Source: Clostridia bacterium
GTDB lineage: Bacteria; Bacillota; Clostridia; RGIG6154
DNA: 53,730 nucleotides
Direction of reading: 5' to 3'
Assembly: GCA_017626145.1 (NCBI GenBank)
Contig: JAGAJK010000097.1
Location: forward strand, 1-53,730
In this document: one piece after another, positions 1-9,400 of the stretch
Numbering within the stretch: the stretch's first letter is position 1
How the letters are laid out: each line of letters starts with the position of its first letter
Program-made: the position numbers and the translations under genes
Notes under the pieces: model-generated
What the model saw: only the letters and a program-made list of their open reading frames with translations
Database searches by the model: none
Told to the model about the DNA's origin: nothing

Positions 1-10
1 GTACAAAGAG

Positions 11-75
11 ACTGTGGTTAGAGCCTTTTAAAAACCATCAAGTGGTAGGAGGATTGAACTAATCCACAGTATCTA
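11..75 (+). other. Imperfect hairpin upstream of feoB
   Basis: An ACTGTGGTTAG arm near position 11 pairs with CTAATCCACAGT near 64-75 with one bulged base, enclosing a smaller ACCATC/GTGGT pairing. It lies about 70 bases before feoB, and no convincing reading frame covers it, so this is probably the leader of the feo transcript or the tail of an upstream RNA. Metal-sensing leaders precede feoB in some Clostridia, but I see no diagnostic core here and the window edge cuts the region. Function is unproven. Confidence 0.25.
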
Positions 76-147
76 AACACAGTATAGCATATATCCGTTA
101 AAATGGATATTTAAACTATAATTATATAATACAAGGAGGAATTAAAA

Positions 148-2157
148 ATGAGAATTGCTTTAACAGGCAATCCTAACAGCGGTAAAACCACTATGTACAA
201 TGCCTTAACCGGCAGAAACGAAAAGGTTGGTAACTGGGCAGGCGTTACCGTTGACAAGAAAGAAAGTCCTATCAAGAAAAGCTTTCATAACGGAAACGAG
301 GAATTAATTGCAGTCGACCTTCCCGGCGCTTACTCAATGTCCCCTTTTACATCGGAAGAAAGCATCACAAGCAGCTACGTTAAAGACGAAAACCCTGATG
401 CTATTATTAACATTGTAGATGCAACAAACTTAAGCAGAAGCTTATTTTTTACAACACAGCTTTTAGAGCTGGGTATTCCGGTTGTTGTTGCTTTAAACAA
501 AAGCGACATCAACGCTAAAAAGGAAAACAAAATTGATACTAAAGCGTTATCGGAAAAATTAGGATGCCCTGTTGTTGAAACAATCTCCACCTCATCAAAC
601 GGTCTTAAAGAGGTTATAAAAGTAGCTGTTTCACTTAAAGGCAAAACTCAGATTGCACCCTACAGTCAGGGTGATATCAATCTTTCGGACAAGGCAGAGG
701 TTGAAGCCTCCGACAGAAACAGATTCGACTTTGTAAACAAAATTGTAAGTGAAGTAGAAATAAGAAAAGTTGTTACAAACAAAAAGAACAAGCAGGATAA
801 AATCGACGAAATTATCACAAACAAGTGGCTTGGTATTCCGTTGTTTGCAATTGTTATGTGGGCAGTATTCTTCATTTCTCAGTCCTGGCTTGGCCCGATG
901 ATAGCTGATTTCCTCGTAGCAGGAATTGAAGCGTTCGGCGGTGTTGTTGAAGGCTGGATGGCAGGTTCTTCAAGCGAATTTTTAAAGTCTTTGGTTTCAA
1001 GTGCTATAATTGACGGTGTTGGTGCAGTTGTTGGCTTCTTACCACTCGTTATGGTAATGTACTTTATGATTGCTCTTTTAGAAGACTGCGGTTATATGGC
1101 TCGTGCAACAGTTGTTCTTGACCCGATTTTCAAGAAGGTTGGTCTTTCAGGTAAGTCTGTTATTCCTTTTGTTATAGGTACAGGCTGTGCAATCCCCGGT
1201 GTTATGGCGTGCAGAACCATCCGTAATGAAAGAGAAAGAAGAGCAACAGCGATGCTTGCACCATTTATGCCCTGCGGAGCAAAACTGCCTGTTATTGCGT
1301 TGTTCGTTGGTGTATTCTTTCCCAACTCCTCATGGATAAGCACGGCAATGTATTTTGCAGGTATTGTTATAATTCTTCTTTGTGCACTTCTTATTAACAA
1401 AATCACCTGCTATAAGCACAGAAAATCATTCTTTATTATTGAGCTTCCCGAATATAAAGTACCGAGCATCTGGAGAGCAGTTAAATCTATGTGCTCAAGA
1501 GGTTGGGCTTACATTGTAAAGGCAGGTACAATTATTTTGGTATGTAACGTTATTGTTACTTTAATGAGTTCATTTACTCCTGCACTTTCTGCGGCGGCAG
1601 AAGACGGGTCAGATTCGATTTTAGCTGTAATCTGTTCACCCGTTGACTGGTTACTTATACCGATTGTAGGTTTTGCTTCATGGAAATTGGTTGCCTGCGC
1701 AGTTACAGGTTTTATTGCAAAGGAAAACGTTGTTGGTACAATCGCAACCTTATTCGGTTTAACTGCTGTTATTAATGGTGACCTTGAAGTAGTTGGTGAA
1801 AGCAAGGCTGTAATGGATGCTTTAAGACTTACACCGATGGCGGCACTTGCTTATATGATGTTTAATCTATTTACTCCTCCCTGCTTTGCGGCAATGGGTG
1901 CGATGAATTCCGAAATGAAGAGTAAAAAGTGGTTATTCGGCGGTATCGGTCTCCAGCTTGCAGTTGGCTTTACCGTTGGTTACCTTGTGTATCAGATTGG
2001 TTCAATTATCACTACAGGTACACTTGCTGCAGGATTTATACCCGGCTTAATTGCAATTTTGGTAATAGCAGCAATTATTATTGCAATTATTGTGCATAAT
2101 CAAAAGAAATTTAAGGCAGAATATGAAATGAAAAAGAAACAAGCTGCCGCTAAATGA
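148..2157 (+). CDS. feoB: Ferrous iron transport protein B
   Basis: FeoB is the GTPase-gated membrane permease for Fe(II) uptake in anaerobic bacteria. The N-terminal G domain shows G1 GNPNSGKT (residues 7-14), G3 DLPG (57-60) and G4 NKSD (117-120). The membrane part carries the two gate regions, including CGYMARA and GTGCAIPG, with hydrophobic helices to the C-terminus. At 669 residues it is slightly shorter than E. coli FeoB (about 773) but looks complete. The start follows AAGGAGG at a good distance. No feoA is visible in the 147 bases upstream; a Cys-rich FeoB partner follows at 2465. Identification is secure. Confidence 0.97.
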   Translation: MRIALTGNPNSGKTTMYNALTGRNEKVGNWAGVTVDKKESPIKKSFHNGNEELIAVDLPGAYSMSPFTSEESITSSYVKDENPDAIINIVDATNLSRSLFFTTQLLELGIPVVVALNKSDINAKKENKIDTKALSEKLGCPVVETISTSSNGLKEVIKVAVSLKGKTQIAPYSQGDINLSDKAEVEASDRNRFDFVNKIVSEVEIRKVVTNKKNKQDKIDEIITNKWLGIPLFAIVMWAVFFISQSWLGPMIADFLVAGIEAFGGVVEGWMAGSSSEFLKSLVSSAIIDGVGAVVGFLPLVMVMYFMIALLEDCGYMARATVVLDPIFKKVGLSGKSVIPFVIGTGCAIPGVMACRTIRNERERRATAMLAPFMPCGAKLPVIALFVGVFFPNSSWISTAMYFAGIVIILLCALLINKITCYKHRKSFFIIELPEYKVPSIWRAVKSMCSRGWAYIVKAGTIILVCNVIVTLMSSFTPALSAAAEDGSDSILAVICSPVDWLLIPIVGFASWKLVACAVTGFIAKENVVGTIATLFGLTAVINGDLEVVGESKAVMDALRLTPMAALAYMMFNLFTPPCFAAMGAMNSEMKSKKWLFGGIGLQLAVGFTVGYLVYQIGSIITTGTLAAGFIPGLIAILVIAAIIIAIIVHNQKKFKAEYEMKKKQAAAK

Positions 2158-2197
2158 GAAATGTCGTTAAGGACACAATCCCCAAAAACAACAAATT

Positions 2198-2237
2198 CCC
2201 TCAAATGTTTATCACAAGCATATTTGAGAGGGTTTTT
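2198..2237 (+). terminator. Terminator after feoB
   Basis: CCCTCAAAT pairs with ATTTGAGAGGG (with a small bulge) and is followed by TTTTTG. It lies about 40 bases after the feoB stop and would separate feoB from the repeat element and small gene that follow. Confidence 0.6.
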
Positions 2238-2264
2238 GATATGTTTGATTTTGTGATGATATTC

Positions 2265-2419
2265 TAAATGATGTACAGAGTGATATTTTTGATAAATCAA
2301 AAGTGATATTAAAACTATTGTTTTAGTGATATTTTATTCGCCTTTAATCTGCCGCAGGCAATACCACTGCGAAGCAATATAACTTGTGAAAATATCACTC
2401 GCAGATATGCGAATAAAAC
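2265..2419. repeat. Palindromic GTGATATT-rich intergenic element
   Basis: This gene-free stretch contains three direct copies of GTGATATT (near 2279, 2303 and 2326). An 11-bp arm at 2325-2335 (AGTGATATTTT) has a perfect inverse at 2389-2399, and a 10-bp arm at 2332-2341 (TTTTATTCGC) has its inverse at 2409-2418. The two pairings interleave, so they would form alternative structures. Smaller palindromes (TGCCGCAGGCA and a GAAGC/GCTTC-like pair) sit inside. No open frame of note is present. It resembles the short, non-autonomous palindromic repeats scattered through clostridial genomes, but only one copy is visible here. Confidence 0.5.
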
Positions 2420-2447
2420 TGCCGAGTGTCCTTTAGAACACTCGGCA
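2420..2447. repeat. Hairpin with CCTTTAGA loop, copy 1
   Basis: A perfect 10-bp stem, TGCCGAGTGT paired with ACACTCGGCA, closes the 8-base loop CCTTTAGA. It stands 17 bases before the start of the small FeoB partner gene, just ahead of its AAGGAG ribosome site, so it lies in the 5' leader or between feoB and its partner. The same loop and closing bases occur in the terminator-like hairpin at 10291-10326. Confidence 0.6.
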
Positions 2448-2464
2448 AATAAGGAGTTTTTTAT

Positions 2465-2653
2465 ATGACAGTTACTGATTTTGTTATTATCGGCGTAGTG
2501 GTTTTAATTGTAGGCGGTGCAATTACCTATATTGTAAAAGAAAAAAAGAGCGGTGCAAAATGCATTGGCTGTCCTTACAGTAAAAGTTGTTCCTTACACA
2601 GTAAGAACACTAATAAAGAAAGCTGTTCCTACAGTTGCAAAAACGATAAATAA
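2465..2653 (+). CDS. FeoB-associated Cys-rich membrane protein
   Basis: A 62-residue protein with one N-terminal membrane helix (about residues 6-24), a short basic stretch (KEKKSG) and a cytosolic tail with five cysteines, including CIGCPYSKSC and a CSYSC motif near the end. This is the layout of the FeoB-associated Cys-rich membrane protein family (Pfam PF12669 from memory), found next to feoB in Firmicutes and thought to help Fe(II) transport or sensing, perhaps in place of FeoC. The biochemical role is not established. The ribosome site AAGGAG precedes the ATG. It is separated from feoB by about 300 bases of repeats. Confidence 0.85.
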   Translation: MTVTDFVIIGVVVLIVGGAITYIVKEKKSGAKCIGCPYSKSCSLHSKNTNKESCSYSCKNDK

Positions 2654-2672
2654 ACTTATATGCTAACAAGAA

Positions 2673-2815
2673 AGCGGTACGAATAAGTACCTCGTACCGC
2701 TCTCCTTCTAAAATTATCCTTAATCAATTACCAAGCCTCCCTGAGTTACTGCTCGTTCTCAGGGAGGCTTGGTTTATAAAGGGAATGTAAAAAATAGATG
2801 ATTTTTTGCATTCCC
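2673..2815. terminator. Three consecutive hairpins between convergent genes
   Basis: Three stems lie in tandem: AGCGGTACGA/TCGTACCGCT (2673-2682 with 2692-2701), a perfect 15-bp stem CCAAGCCTCCCTGAG/CTCAGGGAGGCTTGG (2731-2745 with 2758-2772), and GGGAATGTAAAAAA/TTTTTTGCATTCCC (2781-2794 with 2802-2815). They end transcripts arriving from the FeoB partner gene on the left and the GH28-like gene on the right. The third stem has A and T runs on its inner arms, so it can act as a bidirectional terminator; it belongs to a family seen again at 19367 and 25769. Confidence 0.65.
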
Positions 2816-2821
2816 AAGGTT

Positions 2822-4129
2822 TTATTTTAATATGTAGCCACCGTCATATTCGGAAAGGATTACGTTTTCCTTATATGCGTTCACGTTACTGATTACTACG
2901 TTTTCAAGGTATTCGGGAGTATCAACCATATGCTTGGTTATTTCACTTTCACGAACCTCGTGGAATTCGCCTTTTAAAAGTTCAATAAGAGGTGCCTTAC
3001 TCTCATTGTCCTTATCGCAGAAAACACCGTCGATAACAACGTTTTTAAGAGCCGCTCCGGGCTTGAACCAAACACTGCGTGCAGATGTGGTAATCGCACA
3101 ATCGGCATCCTTGCCACAGTAAATATCTTCGATTTTTGAATCCGCCAAAGATACATTTATCATAACCCCGACACCGTGGTTTACGTGAATATTTCTTACG
3201 GATATTCTGCTCATATCACCAACCTCGTGAGGCTTTACATATGTCCAGGCTTTCTGACCTATTCTTATCATTGTATTCGGGTTCTGATTAATACCGTCGG
3301 AAATATCTGTAACGGAATCAATTGTTATATCGTGTACCTTCATACCGTCCATACAGCGAAGTCCTACAGTTGCCCATTTTACAGAGCACGCCATTATATT
3401 GCTGATATAAATATGGTGAATATCGTAACTTTTTCCTTCAACCTTGAAGTTTTCTTTAAGAAATGTGCCCATAAGAGCAGTCAGTGCTACAACATCGTCA
3501 CCGCAGACACCGTAAATATTTTTTATTGTTATATTGTAGCAACCGCCACGAATGTCGATTCCATCCTGATTCGGATAGTCGTCGTGTGCTTCAAATGTGA
3601 TGTTTTCAATAAGACCGTTACAGCAGAAAATAAACTGATTTGCCCACCATCTCTGATTTTTCATTTTAAGACCTGTAACGGAAAAACCATCAACGTTTGC
3701 CATTAAAATCATATTATTTACTCTTATATGAGGCATTCCGTCTTTTCCCGATGTGCTTTCTGTATGACCGTTATGAACACCACCGTCAAAAGTGGCATTA
3801 CCGATACCGTTAATATGTATATTTTTCTGTGTGCCTGCAAGAGTTGTACGAAGCTCCTCATTATAGAAGTTTTCGTTTCTGAATATGTTGTCAAAGCATC
3901 CTGTTGCCTGAACAAGGTATGCATTGTCAATAACAATCTGAATGTCGTCAGGAAGCAGAATTGCGGTATCTATAACCCATTTGGTTTCATTTGTACGTTC
4001 ATTTATTCTTGGAATTACAACCTTATCAGCCCCTGTTTTCTTTGCCATATCAACAGCATTCTGGATTGATTTGCTGTCAGTTTCACCCATACATTCGGGA
4101 CAATTTGGTGTATAAAACTGTTTTACCAT
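2822..4129 (-). CDS. GH28-like right-handed beta-helix protein (paralogue 1)
   Basis: A 435-residue protein of the pectate-lyase/polygalacturonase-like superfamily, built from repeated short beta-helix coils. No signal peptide is present, so it should act in the cytosol. Around residues 187-192 it has NQDGID and around 209-211 GDD, matching two of the aspartate sites of GH28 enzymes; the usual GHG histidine motif is not found, and a RIG rather than RIK is seen later. The N-terminal block (ETDSKSI, then VVIPRINERTNE, then VIDNAYL) is shared with the genes at 25811 and 37413. A CPEC motif near residue 10 is unique to this copy. It starts 12 bases after the GH3 gene with AAGGAG, so the two form an operon. 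Substrate unknown. Confidence 0.75.
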   Translation of the reverse strand: MVKQFYTPNCPECMGETDSKSIQNAVDMAKKTGADKVVIPRINERTNETKWVIDTAILLPDDIQIVIDNAYLVQATGCFDNIFRNENFYNEELRTTLAGTQKNIHINGIGNATFDGGVHNGHTESTSGKDGMPHIRVNNMILMANVDGFSVTGLKMKNQRWWANQFIFCCNGLIENITFEAHDDYPNQDGIDIRGGCYNITIKNIYGVCGDDVVALTALMGTFLKENFKVEGKSYDIHHIYISNIMACSVKWATVGLRCMDGMKVHDITIDSVTDISDGINQNPNTMIRIGQKAWTYVKPHEVGDMSRISVRNIHVNHGVGVMINVSLADSKIEDIYCGKDADCAITTSARSVWFKPGAALKNVVIDGVFCDKDNESKAPLIELLKGEFHEVRESEITKHMVDTPEYLENVVISNVNAYKENVILSEYDGGYILK

Positions 4130-4141
4130 TTTTATTCTCCT

Positions 4142-5827
4142 TTAGAAATTTCTTATATCAGGATTAAGCTCAACCGGTGAGTCGCCTTTAAATTCAATTT
4201 CTCCGTAAATAGCTTCAACGCAGGCTTTCATCATCTCAGGTGACGGTGAATAAGCATTTATAAACATATCTGCATTTTCAAGCATTGTAAAGTGAACATA
4301 AGGATAACCGAATGAAATACCTACCGACTTTTCCTTACCGTTTGTAAAGCCGTAGAAATATGTTTCCATTTCCTTGCCGTAAAGACTTGGTAATCCCATA
4401 GGCTGATGCTGTCTTATATAAACAGCATATACAATAAGGTCGCTTTCAGCTGCAACTCTGTCCATATCCTCGTTATTAACAAGACGTCTCTGAATCTTAA
4501 CACTTGCTCCTCTGTCTTCAAATTCTTTTTTTAATGGCTCAAGAAGCTCAACTATAGAATCTGAATGGCTTGATGCAATAATTGTAACATTCTTAATCTT
4601 CTCTTTATTGAACGGAAGATTATTATTTCTGTCACGAACTAAAGTTAAGCCGCGTCTTGCAACTTCAAGGTTGATTTTTCTTGTTTCGGGAACTAACTCC
4701 TCTGCCTTGCCTTTAACGTGGCGGTAGCCTTCTTCGAACATACCCAATTTTTCTTTCATATCAAGAACTCTCTGACAGCCGTCATTAATTCTTTCTTCAG
4801 AAATTCTTCCATCACGTACAGCTTTACAGATAATTTCGTTTGTATCTGCCATACAGCCGAGAATTACATCGTTACCTGCATTTACAATTTCAACAATTAA
4901 TTCTTCATAAGGTAAAAGTGTAAAGAGTGCGCCCATTGCGATTGAATCTGTTATTACAACACCCTTAAATCCCATTTTTTCTTTTAAAAGGTCTGTTGTT
5001 ATTTTCTTTGAGATAGTTGCAGGTCTGTAAAGACCGTTGATTTTAGAATCATCAACAGCAGGAAAGGCATGGTGAGATGTCATAATTGAATATACACCGC
5101 CATCAATAACGCCCTGGAAAATTCTGCCTTGTTCTTCCCACCACTCATCGTAGTTTGTATTTAATTGCGTCGGGCAGAAGTGTGAATCTCTGAATTCAAA
5201 TTTATCTCCGCCCGGGAAGTGCTTTGCGGTTGCTGCAACTCCCTGAGACTGTGTGCCTGCTATATGTGCATTTGCAAGTTCTATCTGTCTTTCAGGTTCA
5301 GATGCTCTGTAAGTACGAAGCATCTGATTTGTACGTTTACTTCCTACATCTACAACAGGAGCCCATCTCCAGGTTGCCCCTGCACAGCGAAGCTCTTTTG
5401 CAATTGCTACACCTAAATCATAGCAAAGCTGTTCATCATTTGCCGCACCAAGTGTCATCGCTCCTACGCCACGTGATAAATCCTTAAATGTATCAGCCGC
5501 ACCTGATTCACAGTCAAGAGAAGTGAGAGCAGGAATTTTATAAACATCTGACTCCGCCATAATCCACTCGCCGTATTCTGCACTCGTGTCGGTGGTTTCC
5601 TTGTCTGCCATATCCTGATCAAGACCACGGCTTCCCATACCCGTCTGCGCCCACAGGGTACCGAATTTTTCTTTTAAAAGGTATTCATCCCTTTCTTCCT
5701 TTGTTCTTAAGCTCTCGGGCACCGCTCCCAACGTACGGGTCTTTCTATGAATATCCCACTGATAGCCCAGAAGCATCTGCCCTACCTTTTCCTCAAGCGT
5801 AAGTTCCGATATTAACGGTTTTTTCAT
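4142..5827 (-). CDS. Glycoside hydrolase family 3 protein (beta-N-acetylhexosaminidase-like)
   Basis: A 561-residue GH3 enzyme, similar in layout to NagZ-type N-acetyl-beta-glucosaminidases with an added C-terminal alpha/beta domain. KHFPGGD (202-208) with a following DSH matches the GH3 substrate and acid/base loop, and ITDSIAM carries the likely nucleophile, Asp294. No signal peptide is seen, so the substrate is probably an imported oligosaccharide or muropeptide. It heads an operon with the GH28-like gene just downstream. The ribosome site GAGGAGA precedes the ATG. Family assignment is strong; the exact sugar specificity cannot be read from sequence. Confidence 0.85.
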   Translation of the reverse strand: MKKPLISELTLEEKVGQMLLGYQWDIHRKTRTLGAVPESLRTKEERDEYLLKEKFGTLWAQTGMGSRGLDQDMADKETTDTSAEYGEWIMAESDVYKIPALTSLDCESGAADTFKDLSRGVGAMTLGAANDEQLCYDLGVAIAKELRCAGATWRWAPVVDVGSKRTNQMLRTYRASEPERQIELANAHIAGTQSQGVAATAKHFPGGDKFEFRDSHFCPTQLNTNYDEWWEEQGRIFQGVIDGGVYSIMTSHHAFPAVDDSKINGLYRPATISKKITTDLLKEKMGFKGVVITDSIAMGALFTLLPYEELIVEIVNAGNDVILGCMADTNEIICKAVRDGRISEERINDGCQRVLDMKEKLGMFEEGYRHVKGKAEELVPETRKINLEVARRGLTLVRDRNNNLPFNKEKIKNVTIIASSHSDSIVELLEPLKKEFEDRGASVKIQRRLVNNEDMDRVAAESDLIVYAVYIRQHQPMGLPSLYGKEMETYFYGFTNGKEKSVGISFGYPYVHFTMLENADMFINAYSPSPEMMKACVEAIYGEIEFKGDSPVELNPDIRNF

Positions 5828-5953
5828 AACTTATCTCCTCTTCCCATTTTTCAAAAATTGCATTAAGAATCGATATTTTTTTATCCGATTTTTTCTGCCT
5901 TTTTTTGCATTATACCACAACTGTTGACAAAGTCAAGAGAAACCTTAAATTTA

Positions 5954-6028
5954 TTGACAAAAGTACAAAAACTCCATTTACAAAAGTACAAAAACTCCAT
6001 TGACAAAAACACAAAAACGTGCTAAAAT
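5954..6028 (+). promoter_or_regulatory. Sigma-A promoter with tandem 23-bp repeats
   Basis: A consensus promoter, TTGACA (6000-6005), 17-base spacer, TAAAAT (6023-6028), drives the cobalamin riboswitch transcript. Two nearly identical 23-bp units (5954-5976 and 5977-5999, one base different) lie immediately upstream, and the promoter -35 region begins a third, degenerate unit. Each unit begins with TTGACA or TTTACA, so the -35 box has in effect been repeated at 23-bp spacing. Confidence 0.8.
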
Positions 6029-6049
6029 ACACAAAGTTTAATATACACA

Positions 6050-6366
6050 CAAAGTGTCGGCTGTGCCGTATGGGCACAGTCGGTGAAAAGGGAATCGGGT
6101 GAGAATCCCGAACGATACCAGTCGCTGTATGTGTTTAGTTTTTACTCGTGACGAAAGTCGGTCATTGGGAAACTGAGAAGGCTTAGTAAAAAACGTTTTA
6201 AAACACAAGTCAGAAGACCTGCTTTGATGCCGTTTTGTAAAATGTATTAATGTAATTACTTATACAAAGAAATGGTAGTTTTATCCGCATATATTTTGTG
6301 GATAATTTGTGGTGACACAGAAATACTCTGCTGTGGTAATTTTTTAAATTGCCGCAGCTTTTTTTA
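6050..6366 (+). promoter_or_regulatory. Cobalamin riboswitch with transcription terminator
   Basis: The B12-box features of the adenosylcobalamin aptamer are present: GGGAATCGGGTGAGAATCCC near 6090-6109, then CCAGTCGCTGTAT, and AAGTCAGAAGACCTGC near 6208-6223. The aptamer spans about 6050-6235. Downstream, GCTGTGGTAAT (6330-6340) pairs with ATTGCCGCAGC (6348-6358) before a run of seven T, giving an intrinsic terminator; an alternative hairpin lies at about 6285-6309. The arrangement fits an off-switch: cobalamin binding would end transcription before the surface-protein operon at 6446. The class is clear; the switching mechanism is inferred. Confidence 0.93.
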
Positions 6367-6445
6367 TTGCACGGCAAACAAAGGAGGAGGATAAAATTTT
6401 TAAAACATTTTTAATGTTTGCAGTACAATAAAAGGAGGAAAAACG

Positions 6446-9400
6446 ATGAAAAAAATTATATCTTTACTTTTGATTTTAACATTACTTATTTCAACATTTA
6501 CTTTCGTTTCAGCAGATACTTTAACCTATGAAACAATTATGCACAATGTTGCCTGCCGTATTCCAACTGAAGCCACATTAAGTGATGATTCAATGGAATG
6601 GTACATTGCAGACCTTGCTTCATATAATGATGCATTTGAAGGTTCGCAAAAATTAATTTCTGAAGATTTAAAGGTGCAATTTATCAATGCTTTAATTAAT
6701 AAAGCGGAAGAAAAAAGTGCCCCTGGAGATTTGGCTAAAATCATAATTGCACTTCGTGCGTTAGGTGTTGACGCAAGAAAGCTTTATAATGCAGAGGGCG
6801 AACAAATTGATGCAGTTAAAAAGCTTACCGATTTAATAGATAGCAGAAACGAAAGTGTAATAAACGAATACACCCTTCCCTACGTTATTATTGCTTTGAA
6901 CCAGGGCGAAAATTATGCGTCGCAGGAGCAGATGGATTACCTCTTAACATCTGCAATTAATACTCAGGATGCCTGGAAAAATTTATCCTGGGGATATCCT
7001 GACGCCGCAACTCCTATGATTTTTGCATTAAGTCCATATTATAATTCAAATGATAAAATAAAAACTGCAGTTGATTTTGCAATTGAAACAGTCAAAAGCT
7101 CTATAGATGAAACAGGTGTATCTGCTTCAAATGCATGTTCAACAGGACTTGCAATTGCAGCTTTTTCGGCAATAGGGATAGATTCAACCTCTGTTGAAAT
7201 TAACGAAAGCAATATAAATGTTATCGACGGGGTGCTGACATTTGCAACAGAAAACGGTGACGGTTTTAAATACGGTGAAGAAGAGGCTTCCTTTGCTACC
7301 GAGCAGTCTTTCAGAGGGCTTGTTGCATATGAGCTTTTAAAGAATGGCAAAAAGCTTTACGATTTTTACGATTACCCTATGAATGAGGCTCGCAAAACTG
7401 TTACGGAAAACTGCACAGTAACCTTTAATATCACTCCTGCCGATGCCGTTTTAACTGTAGAAAATGCCGTTCCCATGTCGGAAAACACATATGCTCTCAC
7501 CGAAGGCGTTTACAATTATTCTGTTTCAAAAGAAGGTTATATAACAAAAAATGACACCTTAACAATTACATCCGAGGATATATTATCAGGAACAAAAAAC
7601 GTTTCAATTGTCCTTGAAGAAATCGAAAGTCCTGCTCCCGATATTCCCCAGACTCCGACATTTCGTGTTCGGATAAGAGTAATGGCGCATAATGAAAATA
7701 CCTGCAATAATTCTTTAACGTACAAAGATAACGCTTCCGATTATACAGAAATAGTAAGTGAAGAATTTAACCTGACAGAAAGTCATAGTGTTCTTGATAT
7801 TTTAATAAAAGCCTTAAGAAAAAATAATATAAGTTATACAGAAAACAACGGATATGTTTCTCAAATTAACGGAGTAAGTGAATTTGAACACGGAAGCACT
7901 TCAGGCTGGATGTTTAAATTAAATGGCTTGTATCAGAATAAAAGTGCTCAGGAAATCAATGTAACAGATACAGCAACAATTCTGTGGTTCTACACCGATG
8001 ATTATACAAGAGAAAAGGGTTCAGAAAATTACAGACCGTCTTCTTCGGGCGGTGGAGGTTCGTCAACAAAAACAGAAGAAAAACCGTCATACGATATTGA
8101 AAAAACAACAGAATCCGTTCTTGAATTTATTAAAGAAGCCGTTAAAGCACCCACCTTTTCCCAGACAGGCGGAGAATGGACTGTTTTGTCACTTGCAAGA
8201 AGTGATATAGCATTTGAAGATGACTACTTTGATACATACATAAGTAATCTTAAAAATTATCTTGATGAAAATAACGGTATACTTTCGGAAAATAAGTATA
8301 CGGAATATTCACGTGTTGTAATTGCATTATCTTCTTTGGGAATAAATGCGTCAAAATTTTACGGATACAACCTTGTAGAACCGATATGCGACTTTGATTC
8401 TGTTACAAATCAGGGAATAAACGGTGCTGTATGGGCTTTAATTGCACTTGATTCTGCCGACTGCGATGACGAAGTTAAAGAAAAATATATTGATTATATT
8501 TTATCAAAACAAAACCCCGACGGCGGATGGGCTTTATCAGGGCAAAATGAAGTGTCTGAGGTAGATATGACAGCAATGGCAGTAGTTGCTCTTTCAAATT
8601 ACCAAAATGATACGGCTGTTTCAAATTCAATTGAAAAGGCACTTGATTTCCTTTCAGGAAAGCAGAATAAAAACGGCGGTTTTACCTCTTACGGAGAAGC
8701 TTCTCCCGAAAGCAGTGCTCAGGTTTTGGTTGCCCTCTGTTCGCTTAATATTGATTACACCGACAAACGTTTTGTTAAAAACAAGAAAACATTAATTGAT
8801 AACATATTAAGCTTTTACGTTAAAAATGAAGGCTTTTCCCGTGAAAAGTCCATTCTTAAGACAAATCTTTTAACAACAGAGCAATGTGCTTACGCATTGG
8901 TTGCCTGTGACAGATTTAAAAATAAAAAAAATACCCTTTTTGATATGAGTGATACCACAAAACGCACTCTTACTGAAAATACAGGGCTTAATAACATTCA
9001 CGAAGATATTACCATTCCCACATTATCATATCCAAATAAGACTTTTACGGATATTTCGGACAGTGAAAGCAAGGATGCAATAAATGTTTTGGCAGAATAC
9101 GGAATTATTCACGGCATTTCCGATGAAAATTTTGCACCGCTTGATAATATGACAAGAGCTGAATTCAGCGCAATTATTGTTAAGGCTCTTTCACTTCCCG
9201 AAAAAGACAAAAAAGTATTTAATGATGTTAACGAAGCCGAATGGTATTACGATTACATAAACACGGCATATTACTACGGCATAGTTAAAGGTGAATCGGA
9301 AAACACATTTAATCCCGAAGGAAAAATCACAAAAGCTGAGGCTTTGGTAATGCTCGAAAGAGTGGCAAAGCTTTGCGGTATGGAAAATTCAATTACCGAA

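Noticed and set aside
2158-2175. TTAAGGACA near 2167 and CTAAGGACA near 53605 as a shared site
   Set aside because: The match is 8 bases, flanks differ, and two occurrences in 54 kb of AT-rich DNA are not convincing.
5954-5999. CRISPR-like repeat array
   Set aside because: Only two full 23-bp units without spacers, forming part of a promoter region; no cas genes.
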